A DNA stretch of 64,000 nt from Oscillospiraceae bacterium MB24-C1 (GCA_030913685.1 CP133187.1:1513501-1577500); one strand, 5' to 3'. Counted from the first letter of the stretch, positions 8,502-18,271 are shown. The notes: generated by a model not told the origin, from the letters alone. Numbers and translations: made by a program.

Positions 8502-10280
8502 TTATTTGTCGCAATAATCAGCAGCGCTCTGTCCCGCCTGGCGGCCAAAGACAACGATGTCTGCCACAGCGTTACCGCCGAGGCGGTTACCACCGTGAAT
8601 GCCACCGGTGACTTCGCCTGCAGCAAACAGGCCGGGAATCGGCTCGCCGGTCGCGCCGATCACCTCGGCATCAACGTCAATTTTAAGGCCGCCCATGGTA
8701 TGGTGTACGCCGGGCGCAATCTGAATGGCATAGAACGGACCCTTGGAAATATTATATTCCATACCGGTGGTTCGGCCAAACGCCTCGTCCTTTTGATCGG
8801 CTACGGCCTTATTCCAGCTTTCAAGCGTTGCGGAAAGAGTCTCGGGGGTAACCTTAATCTCATTGGCCAGTGCCTCAATGGTATCACCCTGTACGGTCAG
8901 TTCCTTGGTGACATACCCAGCAGCCGCCTTCACGCGGTCACACAGCGCCTGGTCGAAGATCAGGTAGGCGTAGCCACCCTCCTGTGCGATTTCGGCAGCA
9001 GAAACCACGTCGCGCGTCTCCAATTCATTGATGAAGCGCTCGCCCGACTGGTTAACCAGAATCGCGCCGTCACCGCGCAAACCCTCAGTAATCATGATGC
9101 TGGTCGCCTGATGCACCGTCGGGTGAATTTGAATCTGGTCTATGTCCACCAATTGCGCGCCAACCGCCTCGGCCATAACAATACCGTCGCCGGTCGCTCC
9201 CGGTGCGTTGGTGGTGACAAATCCCTTCAGCTCGGCTTTGTACTTGGTGTATATCTCTTCGTTCGCACCAAAACCGCCGGTGGCAATCACAATCGCTTTG
9301 CCAGCGAATAGATAATCAGCTTCCTCACCCTCGGCCTTGACGCCAGTCACGGCACCATCGGTGAGCACCAGCTCGGTCGCCTTGGTGTTATAATAGACCG
9401 AAATATCGTTTTTCTCCATGTTAGCCACAAGTTTCTCTACAAGATAGCTGCCCACGGCGGCACCGCCTTCCGGACGATGCGCACGCTTGTGAGAAGATCC
9501 GCCCAGCGTGGTCAGATCGGGCAACGGTGCGCCGATGGAATCCAACCAATCGATAGCGCCCGCTGAACGCTCCGCCAGTGCAGTGACCAGTTCAAGGTCA
9601 TTGACATTGTGGCCGCCCTTCATGGTGTCATCGATAAAGGATTGAACGCTATCCTCAACATTCAGCGTCTTTTGGACCGAAGTTTCGACAGCATTCATAC
9701 CACCGGTTGCTTTAATAGTGTTGCCGCCAGCCATTGCCATTTTTTCGATAACGACAACGTTTTTACCAGCTGCCTTGGCTTCAAGCGCCGCCGCCATACC
9801 GGCACCGCCAGCACCGATAACAATGACATCAGCCTCAACTGTTTCAGTCTTCTTTGCCACCGCCGGCTTTTCGACCGGTGTTTGGAGTGTATTGGTGTCA
9901 ACGCCCGCAGAAACCAGCGCAGCAGTGATGGCTTCGAGTAGCCCCTTGCTGGTTACAGTGGCGCCTGCAACGGCATCCACAGCAAGCGATTGGTTAGCGA
10001 TAATGGCGGCAGGCAGCTTTTCAATAGCGACCGTACCGACCCCTGCAGTTTCTTTGTTTTCAGCAACCTCAATCTTTTCGATCTGGTTGTCGCCGAGGGT
10101 GACAGTTACCTTCAAATCACCGCCGTAACCTTTGGCTGTTCCCTCATAGGTGCCGGGGGTATACTTTCCGGTTGACGCCGCAGGCGCATCTGATTGGCTG
10201 CTGGCAGGGGCGGCATTGCACGCCACCAGAGTCAGGCTTAATGCCAAGACCAGCAGTAACGAAAGCAGCTTGTTCATCAT
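8502..10280 (-). CDS. secreted lipoprotein flavoprotein, FMN-binding domain plus fumarate-reductase-type FAD domain
   Basis: A 592-residue protein from the ATG at 10280 (GAGAGGAG upstream). Order of parts: lipoprotein signal ending LTLVAC with lipid cysteine C21; serine/alanine-rich linker; FMN_bind domain around 40-125 with the covalent flavinylation motif AGAT (T108); FAD-binding domain beginning VIVIGAGGAG near 152-161 and running to the end, with HPTVHQ in the active-site area. This architecture is that of extracellular flavin-based reductases of the fumarate/urocanate/methacrylate group in Gram-positive anaerobes, which accept electrons from membrane donors. The terminal acceptor cannot be told. 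The FMN transferase (ApbE) is not in the window. Confidence 0.9.
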   Translation of the reverse strand: MMNKLLSLLLVLALSLTLVACNAAPASSQSDAPAASTGKYTPGTYEGTAKGYGGDLKVTVTLGDNQIEKIEVAENKETAGVGTVAIEKLPAAIIANQSLAVDAVAGATVTSKGLLEAITAALVSAGVDTNTLQTPVEKPAVAKKTETVEADVIVIGAGGAGMAAALEAKAAGKNVVVIEKMAMAGGNTIKATGGMNAVETSVQKTLNVEDSVQSFIDDTMKGGHNVNDLELVTALAERSAGAIDWLDSIGAPLPDLTTLGGSSHKRAHRPEGGAAVGSYLVEKLVANMEKNDISVYYNTKATELVLTDGAVTGVKAEGEEADYLFAGKAIVIATGGFGANEEIYTKYKAELKGFVTTNAPGATGDGIVMAEAVGAQLVDIDQIQIHPTVHQATSIMITEGLRGDGAILVNQSGERFINELETRDVVSAAEIAQEGGYAYLIFDQALCDRVKAAAGYVTKELTVQGDTIEALANEIKVTPETLSATLESWNKAVADQKDEAFGRTTGMEYNISKGPFYAIQIAPGVHHTMGGLKIDVDAEVIGATGEPIPGLFAAGEVTGGIHGGNRLGGNAVADIVVFGRQAGQSAADYCDK

Positions 10281-10544
10281 CAGTGTTTCTCCTCTCATTC
10301 TTTTCCTTTCGCCATTTTCTATTAAATGGCATACGCATTATATCATACGCCTTAGAATGCTTCAACCTTTTAAAAGTAAAGGAAATTTATTGTAGTCTTT
10401 GGTCTTGTTTTATTATAAATATTTACTATAATATTAATGGTGGTTTGCATTAAATGTAGCTGCTAAGCACATCTTGCTTTAAAAATTTGCCGTTGGGCAA
10501 CTCAAATCGGGTCGTTTGCCGCGGCAGAGAAACGAGGGGATTTT

Positions 10545-11339
10545 ATGGGTAAATTAAACGGCTCCATCGGTGTCATGGATTCCGGCATCGGAGGACTTAC
10601 CGTGGTCAGGGAACTGCAGAGAATTCTTCCAGGGGAGGATATCATCTATTTCGGTGACAGCGCCAACTGCCCCTATGGTAACAAAACATCAGAGCAAATT
10701 GCTGAACTAAGCCGTGGCATGTTGCGCTTTCTGGGGCAAAACGGTGTCAAGGTAGCCGCGATTGCCTGTAATACCATTTCTACGCTGGTGGATCAGCTCA
10801 CGCCGCATTTTGACTACAACATCATCGGCATTGTCTCCCCGGCAGCCGACTACATAGCCCGGTCAGGTATCAAGCAGGTTGGGCTTATCGCCACCGAATT
10901 TACTGTGAGCACCCAAAATTATGATAAGCTCATTCATCAGCACGACCTCTCTATTGAAGTCGTAGGCAAAGGCAGCCCAATGCTGGCCGCGCTGGTAGAT
11001 CGGGGCGACTTTAACGAGCAGGATATCAACACCGAGATCACTACTCAGATTGACAACATTCTTGCACGCCGCAAGGTGGAACATGTGATTTTAGGCTGCA
11101 CCCATTATCCAATTGTTGAGGATAACTTTAAGCACTGCTATCCTGAAATCACCTTTGTCAACCCCGCATTGGAACAAGCCAACGCCGTGCGCAATTATCT
11201 TACCACGCAGGATGCATTAAGCGACAAATCCCGCGGTAGCTTTACCATCTGCACCTCGGGGGATCCTCAGGTGTATGTCAATGTAGCGAAGCGTTTGGGG
11301 CTGTTTGACCCCACCGAACTTAAGGTCGTCAATATTTAA
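10545..11339 (+). CDS. murI: glutamate racemase
   Basis: Makes D-glutamate for peptidoglycan by two-base racemisation. The 264-residue length is typical. N-terminal GVMDSGIGGLTV with the aspartate-serine pair, catalytic cysteine C75 in IACNTIST and the second cysteine C185 in LGCTHYP are all in place. ATG at 10545 follows GAGGGG at good spacing. It stands alone with its own terminator; AT-rich -10-like sequences lie near 10410-10435 but no single promoter stands out. Confidence 0.95.
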   Translation: MGKLNGSIGVMDSGIGGLTVVRELQRILPGEDIIYFGDSANCPYGNKTSEQIAELSRGMLRFLGQNGVKVAAIACNTISTLVDQLTPHFDYNIIGIVSPAADYIARSGIKQVGLIATEFTVSTQNYDKLIHQHDLSIEVVGKGSPMLAALVDRGDFNEQDINTEITTQIDNILARRKVEHVILGCTHYPIVEDNFKHCYPEITFVNPALEQANAVRNYLTTQDALSDKSRGSFTICTSGDPQVYVNVAKRLGLFDPTELKVVNI

Positions 11340-11382
11340 AGCTCTGCGTTCACGGTCTGACCGCAGATTGCTTCCAAACATT

Positions 11383-11421
11383 AAAAGGATGCCGCCGATT
11401 AAAAATCAGCAGCATCCTTTT
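11383..11421. terminator. bidirectional terminator between murI and the minus-strand gene
   Basis: Arms AAAAGGATGC (11383-11392) and GCATCCTTTT (11412-11421), with further pairing inside; A and T runs on both sides serve both strands. Confidence 0.85.
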
Positions 11422-11441
11422 ATGTATTAATCATCACGCAA

Positions 11442-11852
11442 TCATCCCAACATAACGGTAGCCTTGCCATCGTTGATGCTAACAGGCAAGTCATCACCGC
11501 CCTCTAATACCTCGGATTGCCCTTCCTGGGTTCCCGGCTCTATCTCGGTCGGTTCCTCGCGAGTCATGGTAGTATAAAGCCAGAAGCAGCACGCCGCCAG
11601 AATGCAGATAAACAGCACCTTGAGCTTCGGAGAAATAATATGATGCTTTTCGGGGTCGGGATATTTTATAGCTGCGTACATTTTGCCGATAATCGTACCA
11701 ATAACAGCTGCTATCAAAATCACAACCAGGACATGCAGCAACACCTGCACCGGCTCCGGCAGCTTGGCCATGAGCTGGGCGAGCACCCCCCCCTGCTCCT
11801 CCATCGCAGCCCCATCCATCACATTACCCATTGAAGAAATACCATAACGCAT
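11442..11852 (-). CDS. small two-span membrane protein of unknown function
   Basis: 136 residues with a clear ribosome binding site (GGAGG, 7 bases before the ATG at 11852), so the gene is well supported although I do not recognise it. Two hydrophobic segments are visible at about 37-57 and 79-96, separated by a short charged loop with HHIISPK, and a glutamate-rich acidic tail follows (about 98-128) ending in a more hydrophobic VSINDGKATVMLG. The N-terminal 36 residues are methionine-rich and glycine-rich without a signal peptide. It is a single gene, convergent with murI and divergent from glyA. No function proposed. Confidence 0.75.
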   Translation of the reverse strand: MRYGISSMGNVMDGAAMEEQGGVLAQLMAKLPEPVQVLLHVLVVILIAAVIGTIIGKMYAAIKYPDPEKHHIISPKLKVLFICILAACCFWLYTTMTREEPTEIEPGTQEGQSEVLEGGDDLPVSINDGKATVMLG

Positions 11853-11875
11853 GCTTTGACCTCCATCATTTGAAT

Positions 11876-11909
11876 AATCCGACGCAGGTCATGATCCTGC
11901 CGGATTTTT
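11876..11909 (+). terminator. terminator-like hairpin upstream of the 11442 gene
   Basis: AATCCGACGCAGG (11876-11888) pairs with CCTGCCGGATT (11896-11906) and is followed by T5 on the plus strand. It overlaps the leader of the minus-strand gene, so it might act there as an operator or leader hairpin instead. Confidence 0.45.
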
Positions 11910-11992
11910 GCACTTCTTACCTATAAGTGTTTAGTTTGGTATGTTTTGTTTCGTGTCACAGGGAGAATTTTTCATTTTAGACCTCCCTGCGG

Positions 11993-12022
11993 TTGATTTT
12001 TTGTCGCCTAATAGGCTATACT
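11993..12022 (+). promoter_or_regulatory. promoter for glyA
   Basis: TTGATT (11993-11998), 18-bp spacer, TATACT (12017-12022). Just upstream, CAGGGAG and CTCCCTG form a 7-bp inverted repeat within 11958-11991. No glycine, SAM or tetrahydrofolate riboswitch was recognised. Confidence 0.7.
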
Positions 12023-12060
12023 GTCATCATATCACGGAAAAGCGGAAAGGGGAATAACAA

Positions 12061-13311
12061 ATGTACAGCGAAATGATGGACACGATCGGCTTTGTCACAC
12101 AGTTCGACTCGGAGGTCGGTATGGCAATGGCCAAGGAACTCAAGCGCCAGCAGCGTAACATTGAACTTATTGCGAGTGAGAACCTCGTCTCTCCGGCGGT
12201 TATGGCCGCGATGGGCTCGGTGCTCACCAATAAATATGCCGAGGGCTATCCCGGAAAACGCTATTATGGCGGATGCGAATGTGTAGATATTGTTGAAAAT
12301 ATTGCGCGCGACCGCGCCTGTAAGTTGTTCGGGGCAGAGCATGCCAACGTTCAGCCACACTCGGGCGCTCAAGCCAACGAGGCGGTTTATTTCGCGTTGG
12401 TCAACGTCGGCGACACCGTTTTGGGCATGAGCCTGGCAAATGGTGGACATTTGACCCACGGTTCCCCTGTGAACTTTTCTGGTAAGCACTACAACATGAT
12501 TTCCTATGGGTTGGATGAAAACGGCTACATCGATTACGACGCTGTGCGTGCGCTCGCCCTTGAGCACAAGCCCAAAATGATTATCGCAGGCGCGTCGGCT
12601 TATCCGCGTGAGATTCGCTTTGACCGTTTTTCTGAAATCGCTAAGGAAGTGGGTGCATATCTGTTTGTGGATATGGCACACATCGCCGGTTTGGTTGCTG
12701 GGGGCCAGCACATGTCTCCCATCCCTTATGCCGACGTTGTAACCACCACCACTCACAAGACGCTGCGCGGCCCGCGCGGTGGTATGATCCTGTGCAAAAA
12801 GGAGCTGGCCCAGAAAATTGACAAAGCCATCTTCCCTGGCACACAGGGCGGCCCGCTTGAGCATATCATTGCATCTAAGGCCATTTGCTTTGGCGAGGCA
12901 AACAATGACGCCTTTAAAGCTTACGCCGAACAGACCGTAAAAAATGCCAAGGCCATGGCGGCGGAGTTTGCACGTCTGGGCGTCAACATGGTGTCTGGTG
13001 GCACCGACAACCACCTGATGCTTATCGATTTGCAAAACTTAAACATAACCGGCAAGGAGCTTGAACACCGTTTAGATGAGGTTTATATCACCGTCAACAA
13101 AAATGCTGTTCCCAACGATCCGCAGAGTCCGTTCGTAACCAGTGGCATACGCATCGGCACTCCCGCCGTAACCACCCGCGGATTCAAAGAGGCGGAAATG
13201 ACGCTGATCGCCAACTGGATTTATCGCACCGCCACCGACTTTGACGCCACTGCTGAACAGACCCGTAAAGAGGTCGATGCGTTGTGTGCAAAGTTCCCAC
13301 TTTATCAGTAA
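12061..13311 (+). CDS. glyA: serine hydroxymethyltransferase
   Basis: PLP enzyme interconverting serine and glycine with transfer of a one-carbon unit to tetrahydrofolate. The 416-residue length is standard. Recognisable stretches: [13 protein letters not shown] near 35-48, [16 protein letters not shown] near 56-71, and the PLP lysine K233 in [24 protein letters not shown] lies upstream of the ATG at 12061. Monocistronic, with its own promoter and terminator. Confidence 0.97.
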   Translation: MYSEMMDTIGFVTQFDSEVGMAMAKELKRQQRNIELIASENLVSPAVMAAMGSVLTNKYAEGYPGKRYYGGCECVDIVENIARDRACKLFGAEHANVQPHSGAQANEAVYFALVNVGDTVLGMSLANGGHLTHGSPVNFSGKHYNMISYGLDENGYIDYDAVRALALEHKPKMIIAGASAYPREIRFDRFSEIAKEVGAYLFVDMAHIAGLVAGGQHMSPIPYADVVTTTTHKTLRGPRGGMILCKKELAQKIDKAIFPGTQGGPLEHIIASKAICFGEANNDAFKAYAEQTVKNAKAMAAEFARLGVNMVSGGTDNHLMLIDLQNLNITGKELEHRLDEVYITVNKNAVPNDPQSPFVTSGIRIGTPAVTTRGFKEAEMTLIANWIYRTATDFDATAEQTRKEVDALCAKFPLYQ

Positions 13312-13334
13312 GCTTTCGTTTATTTTAACCTTTT

Positions 13335-13371
13335 GCCGCCGCGGAATTTTGACGATTCCGCGGCGGCTTTT
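13335..13371 (+). terminator. terminator after glyA
   Basis: GC-rich 13-bp stem (arms 13335-13347 and 13355-13367) with T4, 23 bases after the stop. Confidence 0.92.
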
Positions 13372-13395
13372 AAAGTCTGGCATCCTTTTATGGCG

Positions 13396-13424
13396 TGGAC
13401 AACCATCAGTTTTTACGCTACAAT
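13396..13424 (+). promoter_or_regulatory. candidate promoter for rarA
   Basis: TGGACA (13396-13401), 17-bp spacer, TACAAT (13419-13424), about 140 bases before the gene. A weaker TTGCTC with an extended -10 TTTAAT lies closer, near 13509-13536. Confidence 0.55.
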
Positions 13425-13565
13425 AAAACTATGTCATCAAACCAGTCCTGACATCCGCATAACAAGCAAGTGATCAATCACTTTAGCGCGTTGTCTGACA
13501 ACCTATATTGCTCGACATATTCGTTATGCTTTAATACAAAAAGTTGTGCAGGAGGAAAATTTGTC

Positions 13566-14816
13566 ATGAACCCACCGCTCGCCGCCCTGTTGCGTCCCAA
13601 AACTCTTGACGAGGTTGTCGGGCAGAGCCATCTGCTGGCCCCGGGCGCTGTGTTGCGCGGCATTGTGGACAGCGGTCAGGTACCTAATCTGATCTTCTAC
13701 GGCCCCTCGGGCGTGGGCAAAACGACCGTTGCGCGCATCATTGCCGCCTCTACCGGCAAGTTGCTGCGGCACCTCAACGGCACCACCTGCGGCACCGCGG
13801 ATTTAAAAGAGGTGTTTGACGCTCGCAACACCATTTCGGGTTACAATGGTATTCTGCTTTATCTCGACGAGATTCAATACCTCAATAAAAAGCAGCAGCA
13901 AACACTGCTGGAATATATTGAGGACGGCAGCGTCACGCTAATCGCTTCCACAACCGAAAACCCTTATTTTTACGTCTATGGTGCGGTGCTTTCACGTTGC
14001 ACGGTGTTTGAGTTTAAATCCGTACCGCCACAGGAAGTCAAACGTGCCGTGCTGCGTGCCTTTGAAAAAACAGGCGAACAGTATGAGCAGCTATTTACAT
14101 TGGAGGAGGGCGCAGCCGATTATATCGCTTCCAGCTGTGGTGGCGATGTGCGCAAAGCACTCAACGCCGTTGAGGCGCTAATCCTCGCCTGTACCAATCG
14201 CCATATCACGCTTGAGGCTGCACAAGCAGTTTCTCAGCGTTCTGCCATGCGCTATGACCGCGACGGTGACGCACATTATGACATCCTGTCCGCTTTTCAA
14301 AAATCGCTGCGCGGCTCGGATGAAAATGCTGCGCTGCACTATCTGGCACGCCTGCTTGAAGCAGGCGATTTGATTTCTGCCTGTCGCCGCTTACTGGTCT
14401 GCGCCGCCGAAGATGTTGGATTGGCCTGGCCGCAGATTATCCCCATCGTCAAGGCCTGCGTCGATTCTGCCATGCAGCTCGGTCTGCCAGAGGCACGTAT
14501 TCCGCTGGCCAACGCCGTAATTTTGGTGGCCACCAGCCCAAAATCAAACTCCGCCATCTGTGCGATTGATGCCGCTATGCAAGATATTGGACAGGGTAAG
14601 GCCGGGGATATCCCCGACTCTCTGCGCGACGGACACTATGAGGGTGCCAAGAAGCTCGGGCATGCTACCGGCTACCGCTATCCGCACGATTTTGGTGGCT
14701 GGGTGATACAGCAATATCTGCCCGACGTACTTAAAGACAGAACCTATTACGCTTTTGGCAATAACAAAGTCGAGCAAGCTGCGCTGGCATTCCGGAAAAA
14801 ACAGCGCGGAGAATAA
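13566..14816 (+). CDS. rarA: replication-associated recombination protein A (RarA/MgsA), AAA+ ATPase
   Basis: Clamp-loader-like ATPase that acts at stalled replication forks. 416 residues from the ATG at 13566 (MNPPLAALLRPKTLDEVVGQ). Walker A GPSGVGKT at 46-53, Walker B LYLDEI, and the C-terminal tetramerisation/MgsA part ending with the GHATGYRYPHDF stretch typical of the family. AGGAGG stands 10 bases before this ATG and 5 bases before an in-register-distinct TTG at 13561; the ATG gives the usual N-terminus, while the frame open from 13470 lacks support. Likely single-gene unit closed by the terminator at 14831. Confidence 0.93.
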   Translation: MNPPLAALLRPKTLDEVVGQSHLLAPGAVLRGIVDSGQVPNLIFYGPSGVGKTTVARIIAASTGKLLRHLNGTTCGTADLKEVFDARNTISGYNGILLYLDEIQYLNKKQQQTLLEYIEDGSVTLIASTTENPYFYVYGAVLSRCTVFEFKSVPPQEVKRAVLRAFEKTGEQYEQLFTLEEGAADYIASSCGGDVRKALNAVEALILACTNRHITLEAAQAVSQRSAMRYDRDGDAHYDILSAFQKSLRGSDENAALHYLARLLEAGDLISACRRLLVCAAEDVGLAWPQIIPIVKACVDSAMQLGLPEARIPLANAVILVATSPKSNSAICAIDAAMQDIGQGKAGDIPDSLRDGHYEGAKKLGHATGYRYPHDFGGWVIQQYLPDVLKDRTYYAFGNNKVEQAALAFRKKQRGE

Positions 14817-14830
14817 CCCGAGCACATTAT

Positions 14831-14870
14831 AACAGGGACGAACAGTTTTGCTGCTTTCGTCCCTGTTTTG
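14831..14870 (+). terminator. terminator after rarA
   Basis: 12-bp stem (arms 14831-14842 and 14855-14866) with a T-rich tail. Confidence 0.9.
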
Positions 14871-15125
14871 ATTTTCTTGTCAGCTAAGGGGCATCATGTT
14901 TATGGGTCGTGTTAAAACAGCACAAGTGCTGCTTTTAAATCAAAATGCAGAAGTGCCCAAAACTTCCGGGAAAAGATTTTGAGGCGGGCAACCCCACAGG
15001 GCTCCGCTGATGCGACGGCAGAAACAACGTAGAGTGATTATTTTATGTGTATTAGATCTAGCTGCTCAGCGTCTTTAATCGTTTGTTTTAGATTAAGCAA
15101 GCAACCCTAAAATATTCAAACGTCC
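14871..15125. other. intergenic stretch, no gene supported
   Basis: Contains a small CAGCAC/GTGCTG hairpin followed by CTTTT near 14919-14937, possibly a second terminator. A 28-codon plus-strand frame beginning at the ATG near 14895 has AAGGGG only 4 bases upstream and overlaps that hairpin; I do not call it. Confidence 0.5.
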
Positions 15126-15160
15126 GAGGGAGGAATCGGCTAAAAGCCAATTCCCCCCTC
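15126..15160 (-). terminator. terminator hairpin after the EF-G-like gene
   Basis: About 15-bp near-perfect stem (arms 15126-15141 and 15145-15160), 25 bases past the stop; the T tract on the minus strand is weak. Confidence 0.7.
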
Positions 15161-15184
15161 TAAATTCTCTCTCTTCGGCGCCAG

Positions 15185-17257
15185 TTATTCTTCCTCTGCC
15201 AGAGCCTTAGCCTCAGCGATAACCGCGGCCTCCAGCTGGTTTGGCAGTTGCTCGTAGCGCTCAAAGCTCAACACAAAGCTACCCCTTCCTTGTGTCATCG
15301 AACGCAGCGTGGTAGTGAAATCGTGCATCTCATTCATGGGAACCTCGCCAACAATCTCCTGCGTGCCGTCGCCCCACGGGTTCATGCCCAGAATGCGTCC
15401 ACGACGCTTGTTAAGATCGCCCATGATGTCACCAGTGTAAGTTTCCGGCACATAAACTTTTAAGGTTCCGATTGGCTCCAAAATAACGGGGCTTGCCTGC
15501 GGAATGCCAGCTTTATACGCCACCGATGCCGCTGTTTTAAACGCCATTTCAGACGAATCAACCGGGTGGTATGAGCCGTCGACCAGCGTGGCTTTAAGCC
15601 CAACCATTGGATACCCCGCCAGCATACCGCTCTTAATGCAATCTTGCAAACCTTTTTCAACTGCTGGGAAGAAGTTTCTAGGTACGGCACCGCCAAACAC
15701 GCTTTCGGCAAAGGTCAAGCCATCGCCCTCACAGGGTTCAAACTCAATCCACACGTCACCGAACTGGCCATGACCACCCGACTGTTTTTTATGTCTTCCT
15801 TGTACTTTAACCTTTTTACGAATCGTCTCACGATAAGCGACACGCGGTTTTTTAAGCTCAACCTCGGTACCAAATTTGCTCTTTAAGCGACTGACGATAA
15901 CGTCAAGGTGCTGCTCACCCAAACCGGAAATCAGCAGCTGACGCGACTCAGCGTCCTGTAGAAAGGTGACCACCGGGTCTTCTTCGATCAGGCGCAAAAT
16001 GCCTTGCGCCACCTTGCCTTCTTCGCCCTTCTTTTTAGCCTTAATCGCCATTGTGAGGGTGGCAAGCGGATAACCGATCTCACGCAGTGCCACAACACGC
16101 TTAGGATCGCAGAGCGTGTCGCCGGTAAGTGTCTCTGAAAGCTTGGCAACAGCACAGATGTCACCCGCCGCAACGGCTGAAGTATCTTCCTGCTTTTTAC
16201 CAGTCATGTAGATTATTTTGCCAAGGCGCTCGGGATTTCCGGTGCGCGCGTTGACCGGTATAATCTCGTTTGAAAGCTTGCCCGAAATTACTTTTACATA
16301 GGAAAGTTTGCCGATAAACGGGTCAGCAACGGTTTTAAAGACGTAGGCCGCTAGCGGCTCTAAAATATCGCATTTGCATTCGATCTCTTTGCCGTCGGCA
16401 GCTAGGCCGATTTCGTTGCCAGCGTTCTTGGCCGAGGGCATGTGATTAACAATGGCATCAAGCAGCGCATCAATACCTTCCAATGTCAGTGCGGAACCGC
16501 ACACCACGGGAAATATCTTGCCTTGGCGCAATCCTTCGTTAATACCGAAAATCATTTCTTCGGTTGTAAAGGTACCACCGCCAAAGAATTTTTCCATCAA
16601 ATTTTCGTCTGCTTCGGCCACCGCTTCGGAGATAATATTGCGGCACTCTTCAACAAATCCGCCGACGTTGGGCATTGAGCCCTGACGGCGATTGCCGTTA
16701 TCATGCACAAAAGCCTTGTTACCGACAAGGTCTATATAGCACTCGATACCTTTGCCCTCGGTATAGGGTACGACCATCGGGCAGACCTGAGACCCAAAGG
16801 TTGAGCGCAGCTGACCTAAAACCTTATAAAAATCAGCATGTTCAGAATCCATCTTGTTGATAAAGAACATGACCTGTTTGTTCTGCTCACGCGCCAGCTT
16901 ATAAGCCTTTTCAGTACCGACTGTGACACCGCTACGTGCCGAAACCACAATGACGACGCTGCCCGCAGCACGGATGCCTTCATACATGCCGGTGGCAAAA
17001 TCGAATGCGCCAGGGGTGTCTATCAGATTAATTTTTGTATTATTCCACTCAACGGGGGCAATCGCCATAGAAACCGAAACTGAACGCTTGGTCTCTTCGG
17101 GGCCAAAATCACAGACCGTCGTACCGTTTTCTGTCTTGCCTAAGCGATCGGTAACACCTACGCGAAACAAAATTGCCTCTGCGAGCGAGGTTTTACCGCA
17201 CGAGCCATGACCGGCAAGCGCAATGTTTCTGATCTTATCCGCGAGATACTGTCTCAT
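15185..17257 (-). CDS. elongation factor G-like protein (EF-G2 type translational GTPase)
   Basis: 690 residues, the length of EF-G, with all EF-G domains: GTPase domain with P-loop GHGSCGKTSL near 17-26, DTPG near 80 and NKMD near 130, then the beta-barrel, domain III, the ribosomal-S5-like domain IV (GHGQFGDVWIEFEP region) and domain V. The P-loop differs from the GHIDAGKTT of canonical EF-G and resembles the second, EF-G-like paralogue found in many Firmicutes, whose job in translocation or stress is not settled. It is not next to rpsL/rpsG or tuf, which supports a paralogue. AAAGGGG precedes the ATG at 17257. I leave the gene symbol empty because naming is inconsistent. Confidence 0.9.
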   Translation of the reverse strand: MRQYLADKIRNIALAGHGSCGKTSLAEAILFRVGVTDRLGKTENGTTVCDFGPEETKRSVSVSMAIAPVEWNNTKINLIDTPGAFDFATGMYEGIRAAGSVVIVVSARSGVTVGTEKAYKLAREQNKQVMFFINKMDSEHADFYKVLGQLRSTFGSQVCPMVVPYTEGKGIECYIDLVGNKAFVHDNGNRRQGSMPNVGGFVEECRNIISEAVAEADENLMEKFFGGGTFTTEEMIFGINEGLRQGKIFPVVCGSALTLEGIDALLDAIVNHMPSAKNAGNEIGLAADGKEIECKCDILEPLAAYVFKTVADPFIGKLSYVKVISGKLSNEIIPVNARTGNPERLGKIIYMTGKKQEDTSAVAAGDICAVAKLSETLTGDTLCDPKRVVALREIGYPLATLTMAIKAKKKGEEGKVAQGILRLIEEDPVVTFLQDAESRQLLISGLGEQHLDVIVSRLKSKFGTEVELKKPRVAYRETIRKKVKVQGRHKKQSGGHGQFGDVWIEFEPCEGDGLTFAESVFGGAVPRNFFPAVEKGLQDCIKSGMLAGYPMVGLKATLVDGSYHPVDSSEMAFKTAASVAYKAGIPQASPVILEPIGTLKVYVPETYTGDIMGDLNKRRGRILGMNPWGDGTQEIVGEVPMNEMHDFTTTLRSMTQGRGSFVLSFERYEQLPNQLEAAVIAEAKALAEEE

Positions 17258-17350
17258 TTTTCTTTACCCCTTTCAATATGCCGAAAAATCTTCCAGCATA
17301 TTGTATATTTTGCACAGCAATTTGACCAATAGTCCCATCGCATATGTCTA

Positions 17351-17379
17351 ATTATACTGGATAGACCCCCACCTGACAA
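17351..17379 (-). promoter_or_regulatory. promoter of the EF-G-like gene
   Basis: TTGTCA (17374-17379), 17-bp spacer, TATAAT (17351-17356). Confidence 0.75.
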
Positions 17380-17463
17380 GTCCTTTGGACAAAAAAGGTG
17401 TTTAAATAAAAATTGTTCTTTCTACTTGGTTCTTTTGCATATACATCATCGAGGTGAATTGAC

Positions 17464-17973
17464 ATGTTGATGTATGCCTTCCGTTTTAACAGACGGGTTC
17501 GCCGTTCCGCACTACTACTTTTATTGCTGCTAGCCGTTATGGCGGCGGGGCGGTTGGTGCTGAACCTGATTCCCGAAGGAAACGCCGCTCTCACAGGCGC
17601 GACAATTAAACGTCAAAGCGGCAAAACCGAGGAACAGCGACAAGAATTCCTGGCGATGCTAGGCTGGGTGGTAAACCCCGAGCCGGATGAAGTCGTCGAG
17701 GTAATTATTCCCAAAAAGTTTGATGATGTATATGAAAATTATAATAATATACAAAAGGAGCAAGGTATGGATCTCTCGCGCTATAAGGGCAAACGTTGCA
17801 AGCGTTACAGCTACACGGTGCTCAACTACCCCGGTGGCGCGCAGAACGTCCGGTTAAATCTTCTGGTGTGCGGAAATAAGATTATCGGCGGAGATGTCAG
17901 CTCAATGGGTCTGGATGGATTTATGCAAGGGCTTATTTTCCCTGCAGAGTCTACCGCCCCCAAAACAAGCTAA
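17464..17973 (+). CDS. DUF4830 family membrane-anchored protein
   Basis: 169 residues with an arginine-rich start (RRVRRS) and one membrane segment at about 16-36, then an extracytoplasmic domain. The block GWVVNPEPDEVVEVIIPKKF, the YENYNNIQKEQG stretch and the end LLVCGNKIIGGDVSSMGLDGFMQGL match my memory of the clostridial DUF4830 family, of unknown function. GAGGTGA is 6 bases before the ATG at 17464; a second ATG follows two codons later. Single gene between the divergent EF-G-like promoter and rsuA. No role proposed. Confidence 0.8.
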   Translation: MLMYAFRFNRRVRRSALLLLLLLAVMAAGRLVLNLIPEGNAALTGATIKRQSGKTEEQRQEFLAMLGWVVNPEPDEVVEVIIPKKFDDVYENYNNIQKEQGMDLSRYKGKRCKRYSYTVLNYPGGAQNVRLNLLVCGNKIIGGDVSSMGLDGFMQGLIFPAESTAPKTS

Positions 17974-18199
17974 CCAAGCAAAGGTCGTATGCTAAAAAAC
18001 CGCCTGGCATAACAACCGAGCAGTAGCATGAAAGGGCAGCGGGAGCTGTAGCAAACATTTATTCGGCCCGCTGCGACCGGCCCACCATCAAACCGCACAG
18101 GGTACGGCGGTCAGCCCCCATATTCTTGTTGTGCCATACAAATTATACTGGATCACTCCCCCGAAAAATGACGAGATCCGCCATTTTGGCATCTTGTAA
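17974..18199. other. intergenic stretch with hairpins only
   Basis: GCAGCGGG and CCCGCTGC can pair across 18034-18078, possibly ending the DUF4830 transcript, though no T run follows. No ORF with a ribosome binding site was seen. Confidence 0.5.
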
Positions 18200-18244
18200 A
18201 GCTTAGCGTAAAAGCCCAAACGAACAAGGGTTTTACGCTAAGCT
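18200..18244. repeat. 17-bp inverted repeat abutting the rsuA promoter
   Basis: Arms 18200-18217 and 18228-18244 pair with one unpaired base around a 10-nt loop. The right arm touches the -35 box of the rsuA promoter. No T run, so operator or mRNA-end hairpin are both possible. Confidence 0.6.
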
Positions 18245-18271
18245 GACAAAATCCCCTTGCTGTGATATGAT
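18243..18271 (+). promoter_or_regulatory. promoter for rsuA
   Basis: CTGACA (18243-18248), 17-bp spacer, TATGAT (18266-18271). Transcripts from here would start about 20 bases before the start codon. Confidence 0.7.

Noticed and set aside
12016-13035. 339-codon minus-strand frame opposite glyA
   Set aside because: Shadow frame; glyA on the plus strand has all family motifs, promoter and terminator.
13470-13565. N-terminal extension of rarA
   Set aside because: AGGAGG and the normal family N-terminus both point to 13566.
14895-14981. 28-codon plus-strand frame between rarA and the EF-G-like gene
   Set aside because: Shine-Dalgarno too close to the ATG, overlaps a hairpin, no conserved feature.
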